A stretch of 20,573 bases of DNA from JBBSHE01 sp038253325 (GCA_038253325.1 JBBSHE010000045.1:1-20573); one strand, 5' to 3'; counted from the stretch's first letter, positions 1 through 7,371 are shown. Translations and numbers: made by a program. The notes: a model not told the origin generated them from the sequence alone.

Positions 1-1
1 C

Positions 2-82
2 CGCGAACTGGTCCTCGACCCCAGCCGCGACTACCAGCCCACCGGCGCACCCAAAGGCCCCACCCGCAGACCCCCGAAATGA
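2..82 (+). CDS. IS481-like transposase, C-terminal end only (cut by window edge)
   Basis: Frame 2 is open from the left edge to TGA at 80-82 and gives 26 residues beginning RELVLDPSRDYQPTG and ending in a basic, proline-rich tail. This wording (LR-ELxLDPxRDYQP) is what I know from the extreme C-terminus of IS481-family DDE transposases of actinobacteria. The catalytic domain lies outside the window, so activity cannot be judged. Two inverted repeats follow directly (85-118 and 122-137), consistent with the end of an insertion sequence placed beside a tRNA gene. The alternative is an unrelated protein with a similar tail, since only 26 residues are visible. Confidence 0.6.
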   Translation, partial: RELVLDPSRDYQPTGAPKGPTRRPPK

Positions 83-84
83 AC

Positions 85-118
85 GACAGCCGAACCTACT
101 TTCGTAGGTCCGGCTGTC
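85..118 (+). terminator. Strong hairpin after the transposase, likely terminator
   Basis: GACAGCCGAACCTAC (85-99) pairs with GTAGGTCCGGCTGTC (104-118) across a TTTC loop: 15 positions with one A/C mismatch. It starts two bases after the transposase stop codon. There is no U tract, as is usual for actinobacterial hairpin terminators. It could also stop transcription arriving from tRNA-Arg on the other strand. Confidence 0.6.
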
Positions 119-121
119 GCC

Positions 122-137
122 GATGTCTTGAGACATC
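122..137. repeat. Short palindrome GATGTC-TTGA-GACATC at the probable IS border
   Basis: Perfect 6-bp arms separated by TTGA. It lies between the transposase hairpin and the 3' end of tRNA-Arg. It could be part of the terminal inverted repeat of the insertion sequence and also act as a weak terminator for the tRNA. Confidence 0.5.
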
Positions 138-144
138 ACAGCGG

Positions 145-218
145 TGCGCCCGGCAGGATTCGAACCTGCGACCGACAGATTAGAAGTCTGTTGCTCTATC
201 CAGCTGAGCTACGAGCGC
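145..218 (-). tRNA. tRNA-Arg, anticodon TCT
   Basis: The reverse complement folds as a complete cloverleaf: acceptor GCGCTCG pairs with CGGGCGC (one G-T pair), the D arm contains AGCTCAGCTGGATAGAGC, the anticodon stem ACAGA/TCTGT encloses loop CTTCTAA, and the T arm is GCAGGTTCGAATCCTGC. The anticodon is TCT, reading AGA and AGG codons, which are rare in this GC-rich genome. The discriminator is A at 145 and the next bases are CCG, so the CCA end is not encoded and must be added enzymatically. tRNA-Arg genes are frequent integration sites for mobile DNA, and an IS end lies just beyond its 3' side. Confidence 0.96.
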
Positions 219-314
219 GCGGGACTCGGCGCAAGATGGAGCCGAGGTCTCGACGAGTGTATCGACCCGGTGCTCGCAGCCGCCGCTTGATCGAGCGCCA
301 ACCCCATCGAGCGG

Positions 315-320
315 TAATCT
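315..320 (+). promoter_or_regulatory. -10 box TAATCT, predicted leaderless start of the PrsW-like gene
   Basis: TAATCT ends six bases before the GTG at 327 and there is no Shine-Dalgarno sequence between them. Transcription from this box would begin at or next to the start codon. No good -35 hexamer is visible at 17-18 bp. Confidence 0.5.
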
Positions 321-326
321 CATGGC

Positions 327-1553
327 GTGTCAGCCGTCGCCTCATCCCCGGAGGTGTCCAACGCCCCGGTGGATGTCCGGCGTCGGAATGACGCGGCCTG
401 GGGCGGCGTGATGCTCGTCGTTGTCGTCGCGGTCGGGGCCGTGGTCTGTGCCGGTATCACGTACTCCAAGTTCGACAACTACGTCGGCCTGCGGGCGATC
501 GGGTACGGCGCGGCATTCGCGTTCATCCCGGTCGTCCCGACATGCCTGGTCGCCGGGTGGCTCAACAGGCTGCGTCCGGAACCGCTCGCGGCACTCGTGA
601 TCTGCCTGCTGTGGGGCGCGTTCATCGCAACGTACTTCGCCCTGGAGCTCAACCAGTACTTTGCCGGAAAGGTGCACGACCCGGCGGGTGCCACTTCGCG
701 AAGCGCCGTGTTCGTCGCGCCGTGGGTCGAGGAGACCGTCAAGGCGGCGATCGTCTTCGTCGTCGTGCTGTGGCGCCGCCACGACTTCGGAGGCGTCACG
801 GCCGGAGCGATCTGCGGGGCGCTCGCGGGTATTGGCTTCGCGTTCGTCGAGAACATCCTCTACTTTGCGGCCGACTACCAGGGTGCTCTGAACTCGAAGG
901 GCGGGAGGAGCCTGGCGTGGGACTCGATGCTCCAACTCGCGAGGCAGCGCGACATCGCGACTCCGTTCGCGCATCCGCTGTTCACGATGATGACCGGGAT
1001 CGGAATAGGCGTCGCCGTTCGGGTCCACCACATAGGCACCCGGATCATTGCACCAGCCGCGGGGTTCAGCGTGGCGGCCCTCCTGCACATGAGCTACAAC
1101 GCGGGCGCCGGTGCCGCCAACAACCACGACTCGCTGCTCGGGTCGTACCTGCTGTTGTTCGTCCCCGCGGTGCTGCTCGGCGCCGCGTTCGTGCTCGTGG
1201 TGCGCCGCCGCGAGAACGACGTGTTGTCCGCCCGACTGCACGACTACGCCGCCTTCGGGTGGATCAAGTCCGAACAAGTTCCGTACGTGGTCGAGCTTCC
1301 GCGCCGCCGCATCGCACGGCGGTACGCCCGCCGACTCGGCAAGGCCGAGGTGCGGCGGGTCCGCGAGTTCCAGCGAACCGGCCTCGAGCTCGCCGTGCTC
1401 CGCGACCGGATGGTGCGCGGAGTAGTCGACGAGCGCGGTCTCGACCGAGAGCGTGCGTTGATCGAACGGATGCGTACCTTGCGCCAACTCATCACGTTGC
1501 CTCCTGAGGCAGGCCCGAAGGAACTCGCGGCTGCCACCGAATCCAGCTGGTAG
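327..1553 (+). CDS. PrsW-family intramembrane metalloprotease
   Basis: This 408-residue membrane protein carries the PrsW (peptidase M82) signature: EE at 135-136 in WVEETVKAA, a second conserved region GFAFVEN with E175, His216 in FAHPLFT, and His254 near the end of a helix. Several hydrophobic helices lie between residues 28 and 290, and a charged cytoplasmic tail of about 110 residues is rich in arginine. PrsW of Bacillus cleaves the anti-sigma factor RsiW in the membrane; the substrate here is unknown and no sigma/anti-sigma pair is visible. The GTG start is favoured by the -10 box six bases upstream. The basic tail is longer than the minimal PrsW core and could be a regulatory part. Family membership is secure; the substrate is not predictable. 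Confidence 0.88.
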   Translation: MSAVASSPEVSNAPVDVRRRNDAAWGGVMLVVVVAVGAVVCAGITYSKFDNYVGLRAIGYGAAFAFIPVVPTCLVAGWLNRLRPEPLAALVICLLWGAFIATYFALELNQYFAGKVHDPAGATSRSAVFVAPWVEETVKAAIVFVVVLWRRHDFGGVTAGAICGALAGIGFAFVENILYFAADYQGALNSKGGRSLAWDSMLQLARQRDIATPFAHPLFTMMTGIGIGVAVRVHHIGTRIIAPAAGFSVAALLHMSYNAGAGAANNHDSLLGSYLLLFVPAVLLGAAFVLVVRRRENDVLSARLHDYAAFGWIKSEQVPYVVELPRRRIARRYARRLGKAEVRRVREFQRTGLELAVLRDRMVRGVVDERGLDRERALIERMRTLRQLITLPPEAGPKELAAATESSW

Positions 1554-1594
1554 ACCCGATTGCGCATCAATCCGGCCCGTTGGCGACCGTTCAC

Positions 1595-1600
1595 TAGACT
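1595..1600 (+). promoter_or_regulatory. -10 box TAGACT ahead of the GTPase operon
   Basis: TAGACT lies 61 bases before the preferred GTG start at 1662. This would give a leader of about 55 nt containing the ribosome binding site AGGGGA at 1652-1657. No clear -35 element was found. This is one of the few genes here predicted to have a real 5' leader. Confidence 0.4.
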
Positions 1601-1661
1601 GATTCCCCGAGCCTGATGACCGTCGTCGGGCACCAGCCGCGCAGACTTGTCAGGGGATGAC

Positions 1662-3380
1662 GTGACCGAGCTTGCCTCGCCGGCAGACCTGTTGACTGCG
1701 CTCGTCCGGCTGCGTAAAGCACTCGACGACTCGCCGTTTCCCCTCGAGTTCGCTGCTGCGCCAGACGCCAGGGCCGTCCGGCAAACCCTGATCAAGCAGC
1801 TTGACGACTACGTAATCCCCAGGCTGATCCAGATCGACGCACCGCTGCTGGCCGTCGTCGGCGGCTCGACCGGCGCCGGGAAGTCCACCCTCGTCAACAC
1901 GCTCATCGGACGCCGGGTGACCGAGCCTGGCGTCCTGCGTCCGACGACCCGCTCGCCGGTACTCGTTCACAACCCAGCCGACGCGAAGTGGTTCGGCCCC
2001 GACCGGCTGCTGCCGGACCTGGTTCGTACCGACCGGCTGACGGCAAACCGCCGGACCTTGCAGCTGGTTCCCGCCGACGAGGTACCCGAAGGCCTGGCGA
2101 TCCTCGATGCTCCGGACGTGGACTCGGTCGAGGAGGAGAACCGCGTACTCGCCGCTCAGCTGCTGTCGGCCGCCGATCTGTGGATCTTCGTCACATCGGC
2201 GGCTCGGTACGCCGATCAGGTCCCGTGGGAGTTCCTCAAGGAGGCCGAGCAGCGTTCGACGGCGGTCGCGGTCGTCCTCGACCGCACGACCCGCGGCGCC
2301 TTGCGCGAGGTGAGCTCGCACCTCGCGCGGATGCTCACGGCCAAGGGGATGGGCGACTCGCCGCTGTTCACCGTCCCGGAGGCAGATGTCGACGATGCGG
2401 GTCTGCTTCCGCGGGCCGTCGTCGCGCCGATCGGCGACTGGCTGAACCGGCTGGCGGCCGACAGCTCCGCCCGGATGGCGGTCATCCGCAAGACGCTGAA
2501 CGGCACGATCCGCTCCATCACGCCGCGGATGCACGAGCTCGCCGACGCGCATGCCGCTCAGGCCGACATCATGTTGCAGCTGCGGCGCGACGCCGAACGC
2601 ACCTATGAGGAGTCGCTTCGCTCGGTGGATGCGGCCCTCCAGGACGGCACCCTCATGCGAGGCGAGGTGCTCGCGCGGTGGCAGGAGTTCGTTGGTACCG
2701 GTGAGCTGCTGCGCAGTCTCGAGGAGAAGGTCGGCCGGATCCGGGACCGGCTGATCAACGCGGCACGTCGACGACCCATGCCGGCGCAGCGGATGACGGT
2801 AGCCGTCGAGTCCGGCCTCGAGACCCTGATCCGCGAGCATGCCGAGTCCGCCGCCGAGCGCGCAGCCCTCTCCTGGCGTGGCCTTCCGGCTGGCCGGGCA
2901 CTGCTGGCCGATGCGCCCGGCGACATCGACCGTGCCTCACGCGACTTCTCGGCGAAGACCCGGCGTACCGTACGCGACTGGCAGACGGGCGTGCTCGACC
3001 TGGTCCGCCGCGAAGGTGCCGACCGTCGAGCGACCGCGCGGTTCTTCGCCTTCGGGGTCAACGGTCTCGGGGTCGCGTTGATGGTTGTTGTCTTCGTGCA
3101 CACCGCCGGGCTCACCGGAACAGAGGTCGGCATCGCTGGTGGGAGCGCCGTCGTCGGGCAGAAGATCCTCGAGGCCGTCTTCGGTGACCAGGCCGTACGC
3201 CGGTTGGCCGAGGCGGCCCGGCAGGACCTTCGGCAACGAGTCGAGGTGCTCTGGCGCATGGAGCTTCAGCGATACCACGACCAGCTCGATCACACACCGG
3301 TCCCGCTCGATGCGGCATCCACCTTGCGTGACCTCGCGGTCGAGGTCGACGAAGCAAGGGTGATCGGAAGTCCTGCATGA
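1662..3380 (+). CDS. Dynamin-like GTPase with C-terminal membrane segment (first of pair)
   Basis: A 572-residue protein from GTG 1662, chosen because AGGGGA sits four bases upstream; an in-frame TTG at 1647 would add five residues but lacks such a site. The GTPase motifs are a P-loop GGSTGAGKS (67-75), a switch region with RPTTRSPV (93-100), and the G3-like LDAPDVDS (148-155, with DAPD in place of the usual DTPG). VVLDRT near 204-209 is the likely G4 equivalent. The central part is helical and charged. A hydrophobic stretch (about 461-484) is followed by a glycine-rich amphipathic helix, a plan seen in bacterial dynamin-like proteins that insert into membranes. Its stop overlaps the next GTPase start (ATGA), so the two are probably co-translated and may form a hetero-oligomer, as tandem dynamins often do. 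A membrane-remodelling role is inference. Confidence 0.8.
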   Translation: MTELASPADLLTALVRLRKALDDSPFPLEFAAAPDARAVRQTLIKQLDDYVIPRLIQIDAPLLAVVGGSTGAGKSTLVNTLIGRRVTEPGVLRPTTRSPVLVHNPADAKWFGPDRLLPDLVRTDRLTANRRTLQLVPADEVPEGLAILDAPDVDSVEEENRVLAAQLLSAADLWIFVTSAARYADQVPWEFLKEAEQRSTAVAVVLDRTTRGALREVSSHLARMLTAKGMGDSPLFTVPEADVDDAGLLPRAVVAPIGDWLNRLAADSSARMAVIRKTLNGTIRSITPRMHELADAHAAQADIMLQLRRDAERTYEESLRSVDAALQDGTLMRGEVLARWQEFVGTGELLRSLEEKVGRIRDRLINAARRRPMPAQRMTVAVESGLETLIREHAESAAERAALSWRGLPAGRALLADAPGDIDRASRDFSAKTRRTVRDWQTGVLDLVRREGADRRATARFFAFGVNGLGVALMVVVFVHTAGLTGTEVGIAGGSAVVGQKILEAVFGDQAVRRLAEAARQDLRQRVEVLWRMELQRYHDQLDHTPVPLDAASTLRDLAVEVDEARVIGSPA

Positions 3381-5041
3381 ACAGGCTCACCGACACCGCC
3401 CGGCGGCTGACGGGCCGTTCCGCAGATGTGGCCGAGCGGCTGGACGGGCTCGACCAGGCGGTCGCGGCGTCGAAAGGTCGCGTCGACCAGTCCCTCGTCG
3501 ACGAGGCGACGGCCGTCGCCGACCGCGCACGGGACCGGCTGACCCTTTCAGCGGACCACACCATCGCTGCCCTGGGCGGAGCCACCGGTTCCGGCAAGTC
3601 GTCGTTGTTCAACGCCTTGTGCGGTCTCGACCTCGCGGCCGTCGGCGTGAAGCGGCCGACGACATCGTGGGCGCTGGCATGTACGTGGGGCGAGGACGGC
3701 GCCGAGGAGTTGCTCGAGTGGCTCGAGATCCCGAAACGCCACCAGGTCGGCCGCCTCAGTCTGCTGGACGAGACACCGGCCGACCGTGACCTGCACGGCC
3801 TGATGCTGCTCGACCTGCCCGACCACGACTCGACCGAGGTGTCGCATCATCTCGAGGTCCAACGGCTGGTGGTGCTCGCCGACCTCCTGGTCTGGGTGCT
3901 GGACCCGCAGAAGTACGCCGACGCGGCCGTCCATGACCGGTTCCTGCGACCGCTGCACGACCATGAGGACTCGATGCTCGTGCTGCTCAACCACGTCGAC
4001 GAGATCGCGCCCGAGGCCGTCGACCGATGTGTCGCCGACATCAAGCGGCTCCTCGTCGACGACGGGCTGGCCGGAGTCCCGGTGCTGGCGACGTCGGCCA
4101 CCCGTGGTGACGGCCTCGGAGACCTGCGGGCGATGCTGGCAAAGCGGGTCGCGGCGAAGAACATGGCGCGCGAACGTCTCACCGCCGACATCAGGTCCGT
4201 CGCGGCCAAGATCGCAGAACAGACCGGTGACTCGGAGCCAGCCGATCCGGCGACGGTGGGACGGTCCGAGCTGCTCGCCGCCTGTGCAGACGCTGCCGGC
4301 GTACCGGTGGTCGTCCAGGCGGTCGAGAAGGCGTCGCTCGCCCGAGCTCGTTCGGCAACCGGCTGGCCGCTGACGAAGTGGCTGTGGCGCCTTCGCCCTG
4401 ACCCGATCAAGCGGCTCCATCTCGACGAGCTGGGTACGAGCAAGGCGACGGTCGACGCGATCGTTCCTCGTTCGTCCATGCCCGAGGCGACCCCCGTTCA
4501 GCAGGCGCGGGTCGACGCCGCCGTACGTGGCGTGGTTGATCACACCGTTTCCGGGATGGCACGTCCGTGGGCGGACTCCGTGCGCAATGCTTCCGTTGCC
4601 CGCCTCGACGACTTCGGTGACGCTCTCGACGAGGCTGTGGTGCGAACCGACCTCGGGATCAGCAAGGACACGTGGTGGTGGCGCGGCACCAGACTGCTGC
4701 AGTGGCTGCTGTTTCTCGCCGCCGTTGCGGGCGCGTTGTGGCTGCTCGCCCTCGCCGCGGGAAGCTTTCTCCAGCTGGGGGACCAATCGACCCCCCACGT
4801 CGCCGGAACACCGGTCCCGACCGCCTTGCTGATTGGCGGGGTTCTGCTCGGGATCCTGGTGGCAATCGGCTGCCGGTTCGGGGCGCGCTCCTCCGCTCAC
4901 AAGCGTGCCGGGCGAGCCGAGCAGCGACTCCGGGCGTCGCTCGAGGCGGCGACGGACGAGCTCGTGATCGTCCCGATGCGCGCGGAAGTCGATGCCTACC
5001 GGTCCGCTCGCGACGGACTGCGCCGAGCGATGGCGAAGTAG
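3377..5041 (+). CDS. Dynamin/YfjP-like GTPase with two C-terminal transmembrane helices (second of pair)
   Basis: This 554-residue protein begins at ATG 3377, overlapping the preceding stop by ATGA. Its P-loop is GGATGSGKS (67-75), G2 is RPTTSWA (93-99), G3 is DLPD (146-149), and the G4 position reads NHVD (205-208) in place of NKxD. A long helical region follows, then two membrane helices at about 440-465 and 482-502, joined by a short loop and followed by a charged tail. The hairpin-like pair of helices resembles the membrane paddle of bacterial dynamins. Related families are YfjP/Era-like GTPases, and the tandem arrangement recalls DynA/DynB of Streptomyces and IniA/IniC of mycobacteria. 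Orthology to any of these is not established. The Lys-to-His change in G4 may weaken guanine selectivity. Confidence 0.8.
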   Translation: MNRLTDTARRLTGRSADVAERLDGLDQAVAASKGRVDQSLVDEATAVADRARDRLTLSADHTIAALGGATGSGKSSLFNALCGLDLAAVGVKRPTTSWALACTWGEDGAEELLEWLEIPKRHQVGRLSLLDETPADRDLHGLMLLDLPDHDSTEVSHHLEVQRLVVLADLLVWVLDPQKYADAAVHDRFLRPLHDHEDSMLVLLNHVDEIAPEAVDRCVADIKRLLVDDGLAGVPVLATSATRGDGLGDLRAMLAKRVAAKNMARERLTADIRSVAAKIAEQTGDSEPADPATVGRSELLAACADAAGVPVVVQAVEKASLARARSATGWPLTKWLWRLRPDPIKRLHLDELGTSKATVDAIVPRSSMPEATPVQQARVDAAVRGVVDHTVSGMARPWADSVRNASVARLDDFGDALDEAVVRTDLGISKDTWWWRGTRLLQWLLFLAAVAGALWLLALAAGSFLQLGDQSTPHVAGTPVPTALLIGGVLLGILVAIGCRFGARSSAHKRAGRAEQRLRASLEAATDELVIVPMRAEVDAYRSARDGLRRAMAK

Positions 5042-5055
5042 CCGGGTCTCCGGCT
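5040..5055 (+). terminator. GC hairpin overlapping the second GTPase stop codon
   Basis: AGCCGG (5040-5045), loop GTCT and CCGGCT (5050-5055) form a perfect six-bp stem that includes part of the TAG stop. A looser stem of GGCGCC repeats (5056-5061 and 5075-5080) follows. There is no U tract. It would separate the GTPase operon from ettA, which has its own predicted promoter. Confidence 0.4.
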
Positions 5056-5095
5056 GGCGCCGCGCACCGATTTCGGCGCCTCCGGCGACGGCACG

Positions 5096-5101
5096 TAGGC
5101 T
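5096..5101 (+). promoter_or_regulatory. -10 box TAGGCT, predicted leaderless ettA start
   Basis: TAGGCT ends eight bases before ATG 5110, and no Shine-Dalgarno sequence lies in between. The spacing fits a transcript that starts at or beside the initiation codon. Confidence 0.5.
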
Positions 5102-5109
5102 TTCGGGCC

Positions 5110-6792
5110 ATGGCCGAGTTCGTGTTCACGCTTCGCGGGGTGCGCAAGAAGATGGGCGACAGGCTGGTCCTCGACAACGTCACGCTGTCGTTCTTGCACG
5201 GCGCAAAGATCGGTGTCGTCGGCCCGAACGGTACGGGTAAGTCGACGTTGCTCAAGATCATGGCCGGGCTCGAGCAGCCAGACAACGGAGACGCCGTCCT
5301 GGACCCGGGAGCCACCGTCGGCATCTTGCTCCAGGAACCGCCGCTCACCGAGGGCACCACGGTGCTCGACAACGTCGAGGAGGCGGTCGCGGACGTCAAG
5401 GCCAAGCTCGACCGGTTCAACGCGATCTCCTCGGAGCTCGCCGATCCAGACGCCGACTACGACCGGTTGCTCGCGGAGATGGGCGAGCTCCAGACCGACC
5501 TTGACCATGCGTCGGCGTGGGACCTGGACGCGAGACTCGACCAGGCGATGGACGCAATGCGTTGTCCGCCGCCGGACGCAGTCGTCGACAAGCTGAGCGG
5601 TGGTGAGCGTCGACGGGTCGCACTGTGCAAGCTGCTGTTGCAGCAACCCGATCTGTTGCTGCTCGATGAGCCCACCAACCACCTCGATGCCGAAAGCGTC
5701 CAGTGGCTCGAGCAACACCTCGGGTCATACCCCGGAGCCATCCTTGCTGTGACGCACGACCGCTACTTCCTCGACAACGTCGCACAGTGGATCCTCGAGC
5801 TCGACCGGGGTCGCACGCATCCGTACGAGGGAAACTACTCGACATACCTGGAGACGAAGAAGGATCGCCTGGTCGTCGAGGGTCGCAAGGACGCAAAGCG
5901 GCAGAAGATCCTGGAGCGCGAGCTGGAGTGGGTGCGCTCTAACCCGAAGGCCCGGCAGGCAAAGTCGAAGTCCAGGCTGGCCAGGTACGAGGAGCTGGCC
6001 ACCGAGGCCGAACGCAATCGTCGGGTCGACCTGCAGGAGATCAACATCCCCGCGGGACCCCGGTTGGGCGACATGGTGCTGGGGGCCACCGGCCTCACGA
6101 AGGGCTTCGGGGACCGTCTTCTGATCAACGACCTGTCGTTCAGCCTTCCTCGCGCCGGCATCGTCGGTGTCGTCGGCCCCAACGGCGTCGGCAAGACCAC
6201 GTTGTTCCGGATGATCACCGGCGATGAGACCGCCGACGCCGGTGAGCTAAGGGTCGGCAACGCGGTCCGGATCTCGTACGTAGACCAGAGCCGCGCCAGG
6301 CTCGACCCGGACAAGAGTGTGTGGCAGGTCGTTTCGGACGGGCTCGACCACATCAAGGTCGCGAACTTCGAGATGCCGAGTCGGGCGTACGTCGCGTCCT
6401 ACGGGTTCAAGGGCCCAGACCAGCAGAAGCTCGCGGGCGTCTTGAGCGGCGGCGAGCGGAACCGGCTGGTCTTGGCGCTGACGCTGAAGGTGGGCGGCAA
6501 CCTGCTGCTGCTGGACGAGCCGACCAATGATCTCGACGTGGAGACCTTGCAGTCGCTCGAGGACGCACTGCTCGACTTTCCCGGTTGTGCCGTTGTGGTG
6601 TCCCACGACCGGTGGTTTCTCGACCGGATCGCGACCCACATCTTGGCGTGGGAGGGAAACGACGACGATCCGGCGAATTGGTTCTGGTTCGAAGGCAACT
6701 TCGCCGACTACGAGGCGAACAAGGTTTCCCGTCTCGGTCTCGAGGCGGCTCGCCCGCACCGTGTGACGTACCGTCGGCTCACCCGCGACTGA
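5110..6792 (+). CDS. ettA: Energy-dependent translational throttle protein EttA (ABC-F ATPase)
   Basis: This 560-residue protein starts MAEFVFTLRGVRKKMGD, closely matching the EttA N-terminus and its usual length (E. coli about 555). It has two ABC domains without membrane helices: Walker A GPNGTGKST (38-46), signature LSGGERRR and Walker B LLLLDEPTNHLD in the first, and GPNGVGKTT, LSGGERNR and LLLLDEPTNDLD in the second. Between them lies the charged P-site tRNA-interaction linker, including ELEWVRSNPKARQAKSK. EttA binds the ribosomal E site and gates the first peptide bond according to the ATP/ADP ratio. The reading frame stays open upstream to 4672, but that part overlaps the GTPase gene and lacks family similarity, so ATG 5110 is used. 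All catalytic motifs are intact. Confidence 0.95.
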   Translation: MAEFVFTLRGVRKKMGDRLVLDNVTLSFLHGAKIGVVGPNGTGKSTLLKIMAGLEQPDNGDAVLDPGATVGILLQEPPLTEGTTVLDNVEEAVADVKAKLDRFNAISSELADPDADYDRLLAEMGELQTDLDHASAWDLDARLDQAMDAMRCPPPDAVVDKLSGGERRRVALCKLLLQQPDLLLLDEPTNHLDAESVQWLEQHLGSYPGAILAVTHDRYFLDNVAQWILELDRGRTHPYEGNYSTYLETKKDRLVVEGRKDAKRQKILERELEWVRSNPKARQAKSKSRLARYEELATEAERNRRVDLQEINIPAGPRLGDMVLGATGLTKGFGDRLLINDLSFSLPRAGIVGVVGPNGVGKTTLFRMITGDETADAGELRVGNAVRISYVDQSRARLDPDKSVWQVVSDGLDHIKVANFEMPSRAYVASYGFKGPDQQKLAGVLSGGERNRLVLALTLKVGGNLLLLDEPTNDLDVETLQSLEDALLDFPGCAVVVSHDRWFLDRIATHILAWEGNDDDPANWFWFEGNFADYEANKVSRLGLEAARPHRVTYRRLTRD

Positions 6793-6806
6793 TCCCGCAA
6801 CGCCGG

Positions 6807-6903
6807 GTGCCGTTTGCCATGCTGACATGTCAAGTTGCCGCCCAAAACCGGGCAAGTTCCCCCGAGGACCGACCGTTTGCCATGCTGGCATGGCAAACGG
6901 CAC
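6807..6903. repeat. 97-bp nested inverted-repeat element with 16-bp perfect ends
   Basis: The ends GTGCCGTTTGCCATGC (6807-6822) and GCATGGCAAACGGCAC (6888-6903) are perfect 16-bp inverted copies. A second direct copy of the left arm, CCGTTTGCCATGC, begins at 6873 and forms a tight hairpin with the right end. The interior contains GACATGTC and GCCC-AAAACC-GGGC. The element exactly fills the gap between the convergent ettA and marR genes, ending three bases before the marR stop. This is the organisation of a REP/MITE-like interspersed repeat; copies elsewhere in the genome cannot be checked here. Confidence 0.65.
6873..6900. terminator. Perfect 12-bp hairpin, bidirectional terminator for ettA and marR
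   Basis: CCGTTTGCCATG (6873-6884), loop CTGG, CATGGCAAACGG (6889-6900). With no mismatch and a position between two convergent genes, it would work on both transcripts. It forms the right end of the inverted-repeat element at 6807-6903. Confidence 0.65.
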
Positions 6904-6906
6904 GGG

Positions 6907-7371
6907 TCAGAGTCGGGCGTCGGGACCGCCGATGCGGACGCTGACCTTGGCAAATGCGCAGCCGATGGCTTCGAGCTCTGTGTCGGATACGATGTCGATG
7001 AGCCCGTCACGTACGCCCGCGACGTGGGTCGCGGCGGCCTCGACCAGCCGGTCGTAGCCGGCGTCGGTGAGGATCGCGATGACGCCACGGCCGTCCGTCT
7101 CGCACTGCGTACGTTCGACGAGACCGTCGTGTTCGAGACGAGCGACGGTGTGCGTGATCCGGCTTCGGGAGAAGTTCATCCGGTCGGCGATCTCGGCCAT
7201 CCGCACGCGACGTTCGGGCGCTTCGGACAACCGGACCAAGATCTCGTACTCAGGCAGAGAGAGGTCATGTTCGGCGCGCAGGTCGCGATCGAGGCGCTCG
7301 TGCAGAAGAGCGGTGCCCAGCAGGTATGCACGCCATGAGCGTTGCTGGTCCTCGTCCAACCAGTTCGTCAT
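6907..7371 (-). CDS. MarR-family transcriptional regulator
   Basis: This 154-residue protein has the MarR winged-helix plan: N-terminal dimerisation helix with W13, the conserved LSLPEYEILVRLSEAPERRVRMAEIA stretch (starting 38), recognition helix FSRSRITHTVARLEHDGLVER (67-87), and a wing ending in the DGRG turn (93-96). C-terminal helices complete the dimer interface. It is divergent from yceI with an 86-bp gap that contains the start signals of both genes, so it probably represses its own gene and yceI. No cysteine pair typical of OhrR is present (one cysteine in the wing at about 90), so the inducer cannot be predicted; a small phenolic or lipophilic ligand is usual for the family. A TACTAT box six bases before ATG 7371 suggests a leaderless message. 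Confidence 0.92.
   Translation of the reverse strand: MTNWLDEDQQRSWRAYLLGTALLHERLDRDLRAEHDLSLPEYEILVRLSEAPERRVRMAEIADRMNFSRSRITHTVARLEHDGLVERTQCETDGRGVIAILTDAGYDRLVEAAATHVAGVRDGLIDIVSDTELEAIGCAFAKVSVRIGGPDARL

Larger units (their letters stand above)
1..135 (+). mobile_element. Probable right end of an IS481-like insertion sequence
   Basis: The transposase tail is followed by the palindromic stretch GATGTCTTGAGACATC. Read inward from position 135, the border begins TGTCTCAAGACATC, and IS481 elements typically have termini starting with TGT. The exact border and the target duplication cannot be proved because the left end is outside the window. The element would end about 10 bp from the 3' end of tRNA-Arg. 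The call rests on the family assignment of the transposase tail plus this terminal palindrome. Confidence 0.4.

Noticed and set aside
128..391. An 87-codon frame across tRNA-Arg
   Set aside because: It translates the antisense of the tRNA (GRIRTCDRQIRSLLLYPAEL), a common false protein.
1558..1572. GATTG-CGCAT-CAATC hairpin after the PrsW-like gene
   Set aside because: Only a five-bp stem with two A/T pairs and no U tract; too weak to call a terminator.
3548..4900. A 450-codon minus-strand frame opposite the second GTPase
   Set aside because: Low-complexity Arg/Gly/Val/Gln product without recognisable motifs, while the plus strand encodes clear GTPase motifs.
4672..5109. N-terminal extension of ettA
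   Set aside because: The frame is open but Arg/Pro-rich and overlaps the GTPase gene; EttA proteins begin at the MAEFVF equivalent (5110).
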